A stretch of DNA of 64,000 nt from Guptibacillus hwajinpoensis (GCF_005144865.1 NZ_SWFM01000001.1:248001-312000), one strand, 5' to 3'. Numbered from the stretch's first letter, positions 37,824 to 47,275 are shown. Notes: generated from the sequence alone by a model not told the origin. Translations and numbers: made by a program.

Positions 37824-39452
37824 TTATTTAATAGCTGCACCCTTCAATTCCATATAACCTACAGGGTGACGAACAATTCCTGTTACATCTCCGCTCTGAA
37901 GGTATACCTGGTTGTAGAAATGAATTGGGAAAATAGGCATTTCTTCAAACAACAGTGCTTCAGCTTCATGCATTAGTTCAAAACGCTTTGCTTCATCCGT
38001 TTCTTCTTTTGCCTGTTGAATTAAGCGATCATATTCTTCACTGCTCCAACCAGTTCGATTCATCGAGTGCCCTGTTTGGAAACTTTCAAGGAAATTAATA
38101 GGATCTCCATAATCTGCAAGGAATGAGCTACGAGAGAATTGCAGTTTCAATTGCTTCTGTTCATCTGAGAACACATTCCATTCCTGATTAGCAAGATCTA
38201 CATTAACACCGAGCACTTCCTTATACATTTGTTGAAGGGTTTCCGCTATTTTCTTGTGATCATCACTTGTATTATAAGTTAATGTCACGTTCGGGAGCTC
38301 ATCATACCCTTCTTCTTCCATTCCCTTTTCGAGTAACTCCTTCGCTTTGTCAGCATCCGTTGTTACAAGATCTCCCCCAACTTCCCTAAAATCGCCGCCG
38401 GAAGCATCTTCAAATCCATATGCAACAAAGCCATGCGCTGGTTTTTCTTCATTTTTTGTAACAAAGTCCACGATTTTCTGTTGATCAACAGCCATCGCAA
38501 AGGCTTTACGAATATTCTCATTCTGGAAAGGCTCCATTTCTAGATTAAAACGGTAGAAATACGTTCCAGATTGATCCTCTACTTGAGCCTTGCCATCATT
38601 GAAAAGCTCTTCACTTAAGTCAGCAGGAACATCAGATGTGTGAAGCTCGCCTGTTTTGTACATCTGGTATTCTGTATTAGTATCATCGATCATTGCCCAA
38701 TCAACTTCATCCAGCTTCACATTAGCAGCATCCCAATAATTCTCATTTTTACTAAATACAAATTCGGAATCATGCTCCCATTTCGTAAGTTTGAATGGTC
38801 CATTACTTACATAAGTATCCGCTTCAGTATGCCATTCGGGGTTCGCTTCGACCGTTTCCTTATGCACAGGGAAAAATGCTGGATTAGAAACTAGACTAGG
38901 GAAGTAAGCCACCGGACTTTCAAGCGTTACTTCTAACGTCTTTTCGTCCACAGCTTTCACCATCATATCTTCTTCAGAACCCTCACCAGTATTAAAGGCT
39001 TCTGCACCTTCAATAAAATAAGCAAGAAAAGCTGCTGGTGATGCAGTATCGGGATTCGCAAGACGCTTCCATGCGAACTCAAAATCACCTGCTGTTACCG
39101 GCTCTCCATTTGACCATTTAGCATCTTCACGCAGGTGAAAAGTGTACGTTTTACCATCATCAGATAACTCCCACTCCTTAGCAATGGCAGGTTGTGGTTT
39201 GTCATCCTTGTCAAGGCGTGTCATACCTTCCATCAAATTGTTCAATGCGTTCCACGAAACACTATCAAATCCTATAGGAGGATCAAATGAAGTTGGTTCA
39301 CTACCGTTGTTTAGTTTCAATACCTTCTTGCCTTCTTGCTTTGATTCATCACTGCCTGAGCCTGAGTTAGAAGAACTGTTTTCAGTTGTTGTACATCCTA
39401 CAATTCCTAACAAAAGTACGATCGAAAGTAGTAATACTACTAATTTCTTCAA
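37824..39452 (-). CDS. dppE: dipeptide/oligopeptide-binding lipoprotein
   Basis: A 542-residue family 5 solute-binding protein. The signal peptide ends in LLLGIVGC with the lipidated cysteine at residue 20, followed by a Ser/Gly-rich linker and the binding domain (SEPTSFDPPIGFDSVSWNAL, AKEWELSDDGKTYTFHLRED, WSNGEPVTAGDFEFAWKR). It captures peptides outside the membrane for DppBC. It starts at TTG with GGGGGAA upstream. Confidence 0.92.
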   Translation of the reverse strand: MKKLVVLLLSIVLLLGIVGCTTTENSSSNSGSGSDESKQEGKKVLKLNNGSEPTSFDPPIGFDSVSWNALNNLMEGMTRLDKDDKPQPAIAKEWELSDDGKTYTFHLREDAKWSNGEPVTAGDFEFAWKRLANPDTASPAAFLAYFIEGAEAFNTGEGSEEDMMVKAVDEKTLEVTLESPVAYFPSLVSNPAFFPVHKETVEANPEWHTEADTYVSNGPFKLTKWEHDSEFVFSKNENYWDAANVKLDEVDWAMIDDTNTEYQMYKTGELHTSDVPADLSEELFNDGKAQVEDQSGTYFYRFNLEMEPFQNENIRKAFAMAVDQQKIVDFVTKNEEKPAHGFVAYGFEDASGGDFREVGGDLVTTDADKAKELLEKGMEEEGYDELPNVTLTYNTSDDHKKIAETLQQMYKEVLGVNVDLANQEWNVFSDEQKQLKLQFSRSSFLADYGDPINFLESFQTGHSMNRTGWSSEEYDRLIQQAKEETDEAKRFELMHEAEALLFEEMPIFPIHFYNQVYLQSGDVTGIVRHPVGYMELKGAAIK

Positions 39453-39490
39453 GCAAATTCCCCCTTATTATAATGAATAGACTTCAGACG

Positions 39491-40438
39491 CTATCTACGA
39501 AGTTTAGGATCCAGTGCATCTTGCAACCCATCTCCTAGAACGTTAAACGCAAACATCGTTAGTGAAATGAAAAACGCAGGAAAGAATAGTCTCCACCAGT
39601 GCCCTGATAAAATAACAGATAATCCATCATTAGCCATAACTCCCCAGCTTGCAACAGGGGCTTGAACACCAAGACCCAAGAAGCTTAGAAATGCTTCTGC
39701 AAAAATAGCCGTCGGCACGGTTAATGTCATTTGTACAATGATTGGTCCCATTGTATTTGGTAGTAAGTTCTTACGAATAACGCGACTTGCACTTGCTCCA
39801 AATGTACGAGATGCAAGAACGTGCTCTGAATTCTTCAATTGAAGCACTTGACCTCTAACAATTCTCGCCATCCCAACCCAACCAGTTACAGTTAACGCAA
39901 TAATGATCGTGAATAGACCTGGTCCCATCACCACCATTAGTAAAATGACCATCAGTAAATATGGAAGACCGTATAGGATCTCAATGATTCTCATCATGAA
40001 GTCATCCACTCTGCCACCTTTATAACCTGAGAAACCCCCATAAGCTACTCCTATAATGAAGTCAATGGTTGCCGCCATGAAACCAACAAATAATGAAATT
40101 CTTGCGCCATTCCACGTTCTTGTAAACATGTCACGTCCAAGATTATCGGTTCCAAACCAATGCTCAAGTGAAGGAGGTAAATTCCCCTCTGTTAGAACTT
40201 GGTGGTCATAAGAGTAAGGTGTAATCATAGGACCAATGATCGCCATTACGATGAGTAGAATTAACATAACAAGGCCAGACATGGAAAGTTTGTTTCTAGA
40301 AAGTCGCAACCAGGCATCCTTCCAATAAGAAATGCTAGGCTTCGCTATCATTTCTGCATCATGTAACGATTCTTTTAGTGGAACAAATAAATTGTCTGGC
40401 GCCTGCACCTTTGGTTCTTTTTGTTCTGGCAAGCCCAT
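39491..40438 (-). CDS. dppC: dipeptide ABC transporter permease
   Basis: A 315-residue permease with a cytoplasmic N-terminal tail of about 55 residues, six TM helices and the EAA loop ASRTFGASASRVIRKNLLPN near residue 210. HWFGTDNLGRDMFTR near residue 95 is the family signature of DppC/OppC. It begins one base after the dppB stop. Confidence 0.92.
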   Translation of the reverse strand: MGLPEQKEPKVQAPDNLFVPLKESLHDAEMIAKPSISYWKDAWLRLSRNKLSMSGLVMLILLIVMAIIGPMITPYSYDHQVLTEGNLPPSLEHWFGTDNLGRDMFTRTWNGARISLFVGFMAATIDFIIGVAYGGFSGYKGGRVDDFMMRIIEILYGLPYLLMVILLMVVMGPGLFTIIIALTVTGWVGMARIVRGQVLQLKNSEHVLASRTFGASASRVIRKNLLPNTMGPIIVQMTLTVPTAIFAEAFLSFLGLGVQAPVASWGVMANDGLSVILSGHWWRLFFPAFFISLTMFAFNVLGDGLQDALDPKLRR

Positions 40439-40439
40439 C

Positions 40440-41369
40440 TTAATTCCCCCTCTTATGTAGCTTGATTCTCGGGTCTAGTATCCCGTATGCAATATCTACA
40501 ATAAAAAGCATGAGAATTAAAAAGGCGCTATAAAATACTGTTGTACCCATAATGACAGGGTAATCCCGATCGTTAATCCCATTAATGAAATACTTCCCCA
40601 TACCTGGTATCGCAAAGATTTTTTCAATTACAAAGCTACCAGTTAGAACACCTGCTACAAGTGTTCCAAGAATTGTGATAACAGGAAGTAACGCATTTCG
40701 CATCGCGTGTTTCGTAACGATTTGAAACGTTGTCATTCCTTTTGCTCTAGCAGTTAAAATATAATCTTGATTAAGCACTTCAATCATGCTCGAACGTGTT
40801 AATCGAGCAATAATCGCCATTGGCCCTGTAGCTAGAGCAATTGAAGGCAATATCATATGAAGTGGCGTCGCCCACGTTGCTACAGGGAAAATCTCCCACG
40901 TAACAGCGAGCTGCTGAATAAGTAACGTTGCCATTATAAAGTTTGGAACCGATATGCCGATAACAGCAAATGTCATAGCTATGTAATCAATTGCTCCGTT
41001 GTGTTTAAGAGCGGCCAAAATACCAAGGATTACCCCTGAGATAACCGCAAACAAAAGAGATGTAATCCCCAATTCAGCTGAAACAGGAAATCCTCTTCCA
41101 ATCATTTCATTCACGGATGTCGATGATTGTTTAATAGACGGACCAAAATCAAGTGTTGCAAGTGACTTAATGTAAATAACATATTGAATAAAGACTGGTT
41201 CATCTAGATGGTAGTGCGCTTCAAGATTCTGTTGGACCGCTTCACTTGTATTTCTTTCTTGGTTAAATGGTGATCCTGGAACCGCATGCATTAAGAAAAA
41301 TGTAATGGTAACAATTATCCACAATGTAATCACCATAGCGAACAATCGACTTAATACATATTTCGCCAC
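40440..41369 (-). CDS. dppB: dipeptide ABC transporter permease
   Basis: A 309-residue permease beginning MAKYVLSRLFAMVITLWIIV, with six TM helices and the EAA loop TARAKGMTTFQIVTKHAMRN near residue 205; YHLDEPVFIQY near residue 50 is typical of DppB/OppB. GTG 41369 is preferred because AGGG is properly spaced before it, whereas an in-frame ATG two codons upstream sits on the ribosome site. Confidence 0.92.
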   Translation of the reverse strand: MAKYVLSRLFAMVITLWIIVTITFFLMHAVPGSPFNQERNTSEAVQQNLEAHYHLDEPVFIQYVIYIKSLATLDFGPSIKQSSTSVNEMIGRGFPVSAELGITSLLFAVISGVILGILAALKHNGAIDYIAMTFAVIGISVPNFIMATLLIQQLAVTWEIFPVATWATPLHMILPSIALATGPMAIIARLTRSSMIEVLNQDYILTARAKGMTTFQIVTKHAMRNALLPVITILGTLVAGVLTGSFVIEKIFAIPGMGKYFINGINDRDYPVIMGTTVFYSAFLILMLFIVDIAYGILDPRIKLHKRGN

Positions 41370-41384
41370 AGGCATCCCTACTTT

Positions 41385-42206
41385 CTAGCAAAATGTAGTT
41401 CTAGTTGCTAATTCAGTCATAACAAGCATAGCTTGATAGGCTTCAAGCATATCCTTTGCTTGAAACTTGACGATTGTGTCTTTTTCAAGTTCAGCTCCTG
41501 GCATGATACTCGCCCATTCTGCCTGTCCGTAATTTGTAAATTCAATACGGAATGTAGGTTGTTTTGGTGGAACTAATGGCTCTACATTCCATCTGTTCTC
41601 AATTGCTTGCACAGTCTTGTTCTTAAGAAGCTGACCTGTTTTCTCTGGAGATAAGATTAGTGCGGATGAACGAGAAATTGATTCCTTGACTACAGCTGTC
41701 GTGACGTTCGGCAGAAGCTCCTTAGCTTCCAGAACTGCGCGATCGTCTCCAGAAACCAACCAAACGGGTACGCCAAAGTATCCTGCAACATATGCATTCA
41801 TACCTAGCTCACCAACTTTTTGATCGTCTATATAGAAATTCTTTACTGCAAACGTCATCGAATGTGACATTACCCCAGCCATGGAGGCACTTGCATGATA
41901 GCCGATAAGTCCCATTCCGTCATATGAATCATCCAATCCCTGGACCATTGAAAATGGCTTTACATCTCCTGACACAAGCTTAGCTTCAGGATGTAGCTTC
42001 TCAAAAAGCAAATTATTCATTTTGGAATGGCTATCATTCACGATCACCTCACTACAACCATTATCAAATGCAGATTCAATCACATGATTCGTTTCTTTCG
42101 TCATGATCTCTTGTCCGCGAAGATAATTACGCTTTCCAGAATCCACGAATGTATCATCTACAAGTCCAGTAATTCCTTCCATATCAACCGATAAATAAAA
42201 CTTCAC
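41385..42206 (-). CDS. dppA: D-aminopeptidase DppA
   Basis: A 273-residue zinc-dependent D-amino-acid aminopeptidase (family M55). The SxDxEG motif is seen in YLSVDMEGITG, followed by NDSHSKMNN, GLIGYHASASMAGVMSHS and GELGMNAYVAGYFGVP, which carry the metal ligands. It releases D-amino acids from murein-derived peptides. It is the first gene of the operon, as in B. subtilis. Confidence 0.93.
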   Translation of the reverse strand: MKFYLSVDMEGITGLVDDTFVDSGKRNYLRGQEIMTKETNHVIESAFDNGCSEVIVNDSHSKMNNLLFEKLHPEAKLVSGDVKPFSMVQGLDDSYDGMGLIGYHASASMAGVMSHSMTFAVKNFYIDDQKVGELGMNAYVAGYFGVPVWLVSGDDRAVLEAKELLPNVTTAVVKESISRSSALILSPEKTGQLLKNKTVQAIENRWNVEPLVPPKQPTFRIEFTNYGQAEWASIMPGAELEKDTIVKFQAKDMLEAYQAMLVMTELATRTTFC

Positions 42207-42275
42207 AAATTACCTCCTTTTCCCTTTTTTCATAACTTTCTGAACAATTATACCATCATTCGCTCAATTTCTCAG

Positions 42276-42290
42276 TATATTCTAAAAATA
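42276..42290 (-). promoter_or_regulatory. weak CodY-box-like sequence upstream of dppA
   Basis: The minus strand reads TATTTTTAGAATATA, with four mismatches to the CodY consensus AATTTTCWGAAAATT, 70 bases before dppA. The dpp operon of B. subtilis is repressed by CodY, which makes the site plausible; in so AT-rich a region it may be chance. Confidence 0.3.
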
Positions 42291-42392
42291 TAATGGAGTT
42301 TTATTACATTGTACCTATGTATTGACTGATGTAGCTCCCATCAAAAAGCAACTAAATCAGGATAAAAGCACTAAAGTATTAAATCGCAACAC

Positions 42393-42422
42393 AAAAATGG
42401 TCATCACATTGATGACCATTTT
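42393..42422. terminator. bidirectional terminator of the DUF421 gene
   Basis: AAAATGGTCATC pairs with GATGACCATTTT around five bases, with T runs on both strands. It follows the DUF421 gene on the minus strand. Confidence 0.85.
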
Positions 42423-42456
42423 CTTAGTAATACATTTATTGCGTCTTTCCTTTTTA

Positions 42457-43179
42457 TTAATGTTTGAAAGGCGGTACATCAGACCTCATAGGTTGCTTTC
42501 TCGAGATGATAAATTCATTCCTCGCATTAACGCCTGCATAAAAAACAGAAGAAAGACTAAGTTCTCCAGCGCTCTCTAGTTGCTCCATAAGCCAAGATTC
42601 TGATTTATCTAAGCGCTGCAACAAGTCCCGCTGGATTTTCCCGTCGAGTACAACTGGAATTTCAAAGTTATTACCAGTCTTGTAGATCGATAAGTCTTCA
42701 CGAACTACTGACTCTTTATCAGGATATAATTTCACACTAAGTTTTCCATTTGATTCGACTATGGCGAGTTCTACATCCGGTGTATGAAAAACATTCTTCT
42801 CCCGTAGCATCTGTAGAATGTTATCGATAGAGTATTTAATTTGTCCCATATTCTCCTTTAAGAATTCACCTTTATACATAACAACTGTTGGTTCAAAGGT
42901 AAGGAGCTTTCCTACTTTCTGATGTTTTAGCTTTAAATTAATAATCAGTTTCTGTAAAAGCGCTATGGCGATCATGGCTATGACAGTGTGAATATGATTA
43001 ATCTTTGGATCTGCAATATCTGCACCTACTACAGCTCCAAAAACAAGAATGACAAGAAAATCAAATACAGGTAGCTCTCCGATTGAACGCTTTCCCATAT
43101 AGAGTACAATCGCAAGCATGAACGGGAGAATGGTTACAATACGCAAGATGACTTTTACGCCATCCATTACTATATCCAT
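42457..43179 (-). CDS. DUF421 family membrane protein (YetF/YdfR-like)
   Basis: A 240-residue protein with three TM helices in the first 80 residues (VILRIVTILPFMLAIVLYMG, FLVILVFGAVVGADIA, IHTVIAMIAIALLQKLII) and two small soluble domains after them, including TFEPTVVMYKGEFLKENM and LSLSSVFYAGVNARNEF. This is the DUF421 plan; some members are linked to sporulation or stress in Bacillus, but the biochemical role is unknown. ATG 43179 follows GAGGTG by six bases. Confidence 0.85.
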   Translation of the reverse strand: MDIVMDGVKVILRIVTILPFMLAIVLYMGKRSIGELPVFDFLVILVFGAVVGADIADPKINHIHTVIAMIAIALLQKLIINLKLKHQKVGKLLTFEPTVVMYKGEFLKENMGQIKYSIDNILQMLREKNVFHTPDVELAIVESNGKLSVKLYPDKESVVREDLSIYKTGNNFEIPVVLDGKIQRDLLQRLDKSESWLMEQLESAGELSLSSVFYAGVNARNEFIISRKQPMRSDVPPFKH

Positions 43180-43277
43180 GACGAGCACCTCTTTCTTACC
43201 TCTATGCTCATCATTCCCAAAAGAAACTGTTTCCATTACCTTCCTTTCATTTGGGTGAAAGCTCATTTTTTATAAAT

Positions 43278-43492
43278 GGCTTTTTTCGTAGACATTGTTG
43301 CTATAGCTGGTTAATTTACGCTCCAGGATGCTCGCTTTCCTTGGTGCGGGCGGTTAGCCTCCTCGTCCTGTGGGGTCTCATCTGTCCCGCTAGTCCCGCA
43401 GGAGTCGAGCATCCTTCCGCTCCAATCAGCTAAGTGTGGGTTTTATTCATTAATTGTTTCAAAAGCAACAATCTTTTAGAAAAGAGCCTTAT
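43278..43492 (+). repeat. MITE-like repeat, copy 2
   Basis: 215 bases from GGCTTTTTTCGTAGAC to GAAAAGAGCCTTAT with a GC-rich core containing CCAGGATGCTCGCTTTCC, GTCCCGCTAGTCCCGCAGGA and GTCGAGCATCC. TTGTTGCT near the left and AGCAACAA near the right extend the terminal inverted repeat. No coding capacity. It lies between the DUF421 gene and a methyltransferase gene. Confidence 0.82.
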
Positions 43493-43496
43493 AAAT

Positions 43497-43520
43497 AAAA
43501 AAAGCCTTCAAACGAAGGCT
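43497..43520 (-). terminator. terminator of the methyltransferase gene
   Basis: AGCCTTC pairs with GAAGGCT around four bases, followed by TTTTTTT on the minus strand. Confidence 0.85.
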
Positions 43521-43528
43521 TCATCTCT

Positions 43529-44290
43529 TTATCTTGCTTTTGCTTTAATGAGGAAACGATGCTGATTTACATCGAAGTACCCTTTTTCTTTAATCATACA
43601 ATGTACGTTATACAATTCGTTCATGTACGCTTGTATATTGAAGTCTGGTATTTGCCAGGGAATCGCTTTCAAATAATAAGCTAAAGCTCCTATGTCGTAA
43701 AAACGCTGTACTGGAAAGGCCTCGCTACTTTCCAATACCCTAAAACCGCTTTCGTCAAGTTCTTTTAGAGCTGTTTCCAAGCACCAGTTTTGGAATTCTT
43801 TATTTAAAGGAACTCCTAGCTTGTCATTTATTTGATAACAATCTGTCCCTCCGACCTGCTGAGTAATAAAGTTTGCTCCACTCGAACTAATTCTTTGAAG
43901 TTCTAAAGCAGAATAAGACTCATGCTGGTTCAAGATCAAGTCAAACCGCCCATTATCAAAGGGTAGATCAGAATCATCTATAAACTCAAGCACTTTTACC
44001 CCAAAGGGTTCAAGCCTTTTTTTAGCAATTGCAACATTCGGTTCGTACCCTTCAGTGGCGTAAACATGATCTGGAAAAGGTCTTAGCAAAGATAGAAACT
44101 CACCTCCACCAGTACCCATATCCAACATAAATTCAGATTGTTGTATTGCTGTTTTTGCAATACTTCCATACGACCAAGGAAGTAATTGGGTTTGCATTCG
44201 CCCAGTACCTGTTATAAAAGAAAAGTCCCACCCAGTAAAATCATGATCCACGTCTTTAAGATAATGTAAGAATTGCGCATCTATATCCAT
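43529..44290 (-). CDS. class I SAM-dependent methyltransferase
   Basis: A 253-residue protein with motif I MLDMGTGGGEFL near residue 55, acidic strand-2 end ATEGYEPN, and RFDLILNQHESYSALE as motif IV/post-IV. The C-terminal part resembles the YqeM/UbiE-like or Cypemycin-type small-molecule methyltransferases, but the substrate cannot be told. The start has GGAGG upstream. It is a single gene with its own terminator. Confidence 0.82.
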   Translation of the reverse strand: MDIDAQFLHYLKDVDHDFTGWDFSFITGTGRMQTQLLPWSYGSIAKTAIQQSEFMLDMGTGGGEFLSLLRPFPDHVYATEGYEPNVAIAKKRLEPFGVKVLEFIDDSDLPFDNGRFDLILNQHESYSALELQRISSSGANFITQQVGGTDCYQINDKLGVPLNKEFQNWCLETALKELDESGFRVLESSEAFPVQRFYDIGALAYYLKAIPWQIPDFNIQAYMNELYNVHCMIKEKGYFDVNQHRFLIKAKAR

Positions 44291-44441
44291 TCGAGTACCT
44301 CCAATTAGTAGTTTAATTATCCTTTAGTTTGCCACTACATAATGGAGGCCCCCTTATATGCGGATAAAGTTGTTATGTATCGTGTTCTACTAAGTTCATT
44401 AGTACCTCTCCTTTTTTATAAGATGATATTATTACATATAG

Positions 44442-44837
44442 CTATTTAGCATTTACGTCTGGTTCATGAACACCAAAAATATTTCCTTCGGTATCAAAAT
44501 AGTATGCTTGCCACGCCATACCTGGAAGAGCATATTTAGGCATGGCTATCTTGCATCCATATTGCATGATTTTAGCTTCGATTGAATCCAAATTTTCTAC
44601 ACCTATCGTGCATGCATAGGCGTTTACAGCCTGGTTTAACACTGGAGGAGCACTTTGTCTTTGCATCAAAGCTCCGTTAATTCCTAATTCTTTTTCATCA
44701 CCAGTAACAGCTCCAAAGTAAGGCATTCCTGCAAAGTCGCTCCAATCCTCAAATCTCCACCCAAATACCTCACCATAAAATTCCTTTGCCCGTACCATGT
44801 CATCAACGTGAATTTCAAAATGAATTACTCTACCCAT
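44442..44837 (-). CDS. VOC (glyoxalase-like) family protein
   Basis: A 131-residue protein opening GRVIHFEIHVDDMVRAKEFY and ending FDTEGNIFGVHEPD, with KYALPGMAWQAYY before it, the pattern of the VOC subfamily annotated as predicted enzymes related to lactoylglutathione lyase. Histidine and glutamate positions for a metal are present (H6, E8, final H-E). The reaction is unknown. AGGAGGG lies before the ATG. Confidence 0.8.
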   Translation of the reverse strand: MGRVIHFEIHVDDMVRAKEFYGEVFGWRFEDWSDFAGMPYFGAVTGDEKELGINGALMQRQSAPPVLNQAVNAYACTIGVENLDSIEAKIMQYGCKIAMPKYALPGMAWQAYYFDTEGNIFGVHEPDVNAK

Positions 44838-44970
44838 AATTCCCTCCTACTTTTCATAGTTTTAATTAATCATGCTAGTCTGTAGCTTCAAATACGTATA
44901 TTCTATTTACTATTCTCATAGTCCTTTTTTACATTTTATTGCAAAAGGAATAATCCTGTATTAGTTAAAA

Positions 44971-45027
44971 TAAAAAAGCAGTTCAATTAAGGTACAAAAC
45001 AAGTTTGCACTCTTAGACTGAACTACT
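44971..45027 (-). terminator. probable terminator of the ABC-F gene
   Basis: AGTAGTTCA pairs with TGAACTGCT (with a long loop of about 30 bases) and is followed by TTTTTTATTTT on the minus strand. Confidence 0.6.
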
Positions 45028-45039
45028 TTCAATAATATT

Positions 45040-46920
45040 CTATTCCATTTTTTCAGAGAGCTCAGACCACCGCTCAATCTTTTCTTCTAATTCCATCGTA
45101 AGAGCTTGCTCTTCTTTATAAAGTTCATCGACTTTAGCAAAGTCGCTTCCGGATTCTGTTATTTGGTTCTTTACATCTTCAATCCGCTGCTCAATTTTTT
45201 CAATGGTGTCCTGAATCGTTTCCCATTCTTTCTTTTCATTGTAAGACAACTTTGTAGGACGTGTTTTCTCTTGAACAACGTCTTCTTTAACCTGCTTCTT
45301 CTCTTCCGCTTCAAGTTCTTTCTCTCTTTTGACCACGTCTAGATAGTCTGAATAGTCACCGTAATAATGCTTAATTTCTCCGTTACCTTCAAATACAAAT
45401 AACTGCTGTGCTACTTTATCGAGGAAGTAACGGTCATGGGATACGGTAATCACTGCTCCTGGGAACTCTGAAAGATAGTCTTCAAGTACGGCAAGAGTTT
45501 GGACATCAAGATCATTTGTAGGTTCATCAAGAAAAAGAACGTTCGGTTCTTCCATTAGAATCCGAAGTAAATACAGACGTCGTTTTTCCCCACCAGAAAG
45601 TCTAGATATGTACGTCCACTGTAGATCAGGTGTAAAAAGGAATCGTTCAAGCATTTGAGAAGCTGTTATTGATCCACCTTTACGAAGGCGAATTTCTTCT
45701 CCACCTTCGCGGATATACTCAATCACTCTCTGTGATTCATCAAGACCTTCATTTTGTTGACTATAGAACCCGGCTTTTACTGTTACACCGATATCAACGG
45801 TTCCTTTGTCAGGAGCTGTTCTTCCAGCAAGCATGTTGAGCAATGTTGATTTACCTGAGCCGTTCGGTCCAATGATCCCAATTCGATCCTGTGGAAGGAC
45901 AAGGTAACTAAATTCATCTGTTAGAGTTTTACCGTTGATTGATTTAGAGATGTTATCTGCTTCAATAACCTTCTTCCCCAATCGACTAGCACCAAGCTCC
46001 ATGTCAACATTTCCTTCAGTACTCCTACCAGGTACTTCCTTCATCTTCTCAATTCGCTGCTTTCTTGCTTTTTGTTTCGTTGTTCTTGCTTTCGCACCTT
46101 TTTTAAGCCATTCAAGCTCGCTTTTCAACAACTTATTGTGCTTGTCTTCTTCCTTCATTTCACGTTCTTCTCGCATTGCTTTCTGTTCAAGAAACGTCGC
46201 ATAATTTCCTTCGTATTCAAACAATCGGCCTTTATCTAGTTCGAAAATACGGTTCGTTACACGATTTAAGAAATAACGGTCATGCGTAACGAGCAGTAGT
46301 GTGCCTGAATAGTTAGCAAGGTATTGTTCTAACCACTCTACTGTTGCGTTATCAATATGGTTAGTCGGCTCATCGAGTATTAATAAATCTGCAGGATTAA
46401 TGAAAGCCTTCGCAAGGGCCACACGCTTTTGCTGCCCACCTGATAGCTCGTCTACCATAGCATCAAACTGATTTAAGCCTAGCTTAGTCAATATTGTCTT
46501 CGCTTGTGTACTGAAATCCCATGCCCCAACACGATCCATTTCCTCTTGTGCATGAAGTAACTTTTCCTGATAGGCTTCCCGTTCTGGATTTTTCATTACA
46601 TTTTGGAGTGCTTCCTCGTATAGTCTTACTGTATTAAATAACGGAATATCGCTATCGAAAACCGTTTCAAGAATCGTTTTCTTTTCTATAAATTTAGGAT
46701 CCTGGGGCAAATACTCCACATGAAACTGATTGGCATGATAAAGTGTCCCGCTATCCATTGATTCAATTCCAGCTAAAATCTTGAGCAAAGATGATTTACC
46801 AGTTCCATTTACTCCAATTAAACCGATCCGCTGTTTCTCTTCTAAGGAAAAAGATATCCCATCAAAAAGGGTTTTTTCTCCGTACGACTTCGTAATTAAT
46901 TCAGCTTGAAGTAAGCTCAT
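45040..46920 (-). CDS. yfmR: ABC-F ATPase, Uup/YfmR type
   Basis: A 626-residue soluble protein with two ABC domains: Walker A GVNGTGKSS near residue 38 and GPNGSGKST near 350, signatures LSGGQQKR and LSGGEKRR, and Walker B LLILDEPTNH and VLFLDEPTND. A long charged linker lies between the domains (P-site tRNA interaction motif region) and a C-terminal coiled coil from about residue 540 is the mark of the Uup/YfmR group. These proteins act on the ribosome E site to relieve stalling. There are no TM helices, so it is not a transporter. ATG 46920 follows AAGGA by eight bases. Confidence 0.92.
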   Translation of the reverse strand: MSLLQAELITKSYGEKTLFDGISFSLEEKQRIGLIGVNGTGKSSLLKILAGIESMDSGTLYHANQFHVEYLPQDPKFIEKKTILETVFDSDIPLFNTVRLYEEALQNVMKNPEREAYQEKLLHAQEEMDRVGAWDFSTQAKTILTKLGLNQFDAMVDELSGGQQKRVALAKAFINPADLLILDEPTNHIDNATVEWLEQYLANYSGTLLLVTHDRYFLNRVTNRIFELDKGRLFEYEGNYATFLEQKAMREEREMKEEDKHNKLLKSELEWLKKGAKARTTKQKARKQRIEKMKEVPGRSTEGNVDMELGASRLGKKVIEADNISKSINGKTLTDEFSYLVLPQDRIGIIGPNGSGKSTLLNMLAGRTAPDKGTVDIGVTVKAGFYSQQNEGLDESQRVIEYIREGGEEIRLRKGGSITASQMLERFLFTPDLQWTYISRLSGGEKRRLYLLRILMEEPNVLFLDEPTNDLDVQTLAVLEDYLSEFPGAVITVSHDRYFLDKVAQQLFVFEGNGEIKHYYGDYSDYLDVVKREKELEAEEKKQVKEDVVQEKTRPTKLSYNEKKEWETIQDTIEKIEQRIEDVKNQITESGSDFAKVDELYKEEQALTMELEEKIERWSELSEKME

Positions 46921-47011
46921 GACATTCATCCTTTTCTCTCTATAGTCTGCTTTCTATTTTAACTGTTTTGTGTAAAGAAAGGAACTAATCTACTAATGAG
47001 AAAAAAGTAAT

Positions 47012-47039
47012 TAAAAAAGAAGCTCACTGAAGAGCTTCT
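47012..47039 (-). terminator. terminator of the 39-residue gene
   Basis: AGAAGCTC pairs with GAGCTTCT around five bases, followed by TTTTTTAATT on the minus strand, five bases after the small gene's stop. Confidence 0.82.
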
Positions 47040-47044
47040 TCTAA

Positions 47045-47164
47045 TTAAGAATTGTTCTTTTTCTGCTGTTTATTTTTCTTATGTTTCTTGTTATTGTTCT
47101 GATCTGCTGCAAGCTCGCTTGCGAATTCAGTTTCATGCTTTTGGTTTTGTTTTGGATTCTTCAA
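47045..47164 (-). CDS. 39-residue Lys/Asn/Gln-rich protein
   Basis: The frame begins MKNPKQNQKHETEFASELAA and ends in a highly basic, Asn- and Gln-rich tail. It starts at TTG with a strong GGAGGTGAG site and has a terminator directly after it, so it is very likely a real gene. The EFASELA stretch recalls small YfhD-like or spore-core proteins of Bacillus, but the match is short and the role is unknown. Confidence 0.7.
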   Translation of the reverse strand: MKNPKQNQKHETEFASELAADQNNNKKHKKNKQQKKNNS

Positions 47165-47249
47165 GATACTCACCTCCGCTCTTTCTTAATGTGATCATTC
47201 ATAAAAATTTTTATACTAAATACGGTATGTGAAATTAAATTACAAAATA

Positions 47250-47275
47250 ATAAAAAGGCTGAACAAGGTCAGCCT
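47250..47275 (-). terminator. terminator of the DUF2203 gene
   Basis: AGGCTGA pairs with TCAGCCT and is followed by TTTTTATT on the minus strand; the stem overlaps the stop codon. Confidence 0.82.

Noticed and set aside
42207..42300. T-box or other riboswitch upstream of dppA
   Set aside because: No T-box core or other known riboswitch element was seen; only a weak CodY-like site.
42322..42579. Plus-strand frame of 85 codons
   Set aside because: It covers the DUF421 terminator and 3' end; no ribosome site.
45040..46920. ABC transporter ATPase that could serve the orphan permeases
   Set aside because: Two fused ABC domains, a charged linker and a C-terminal coiled coil mark it as an ABC-F ribosome factor, not a transporter subunit.
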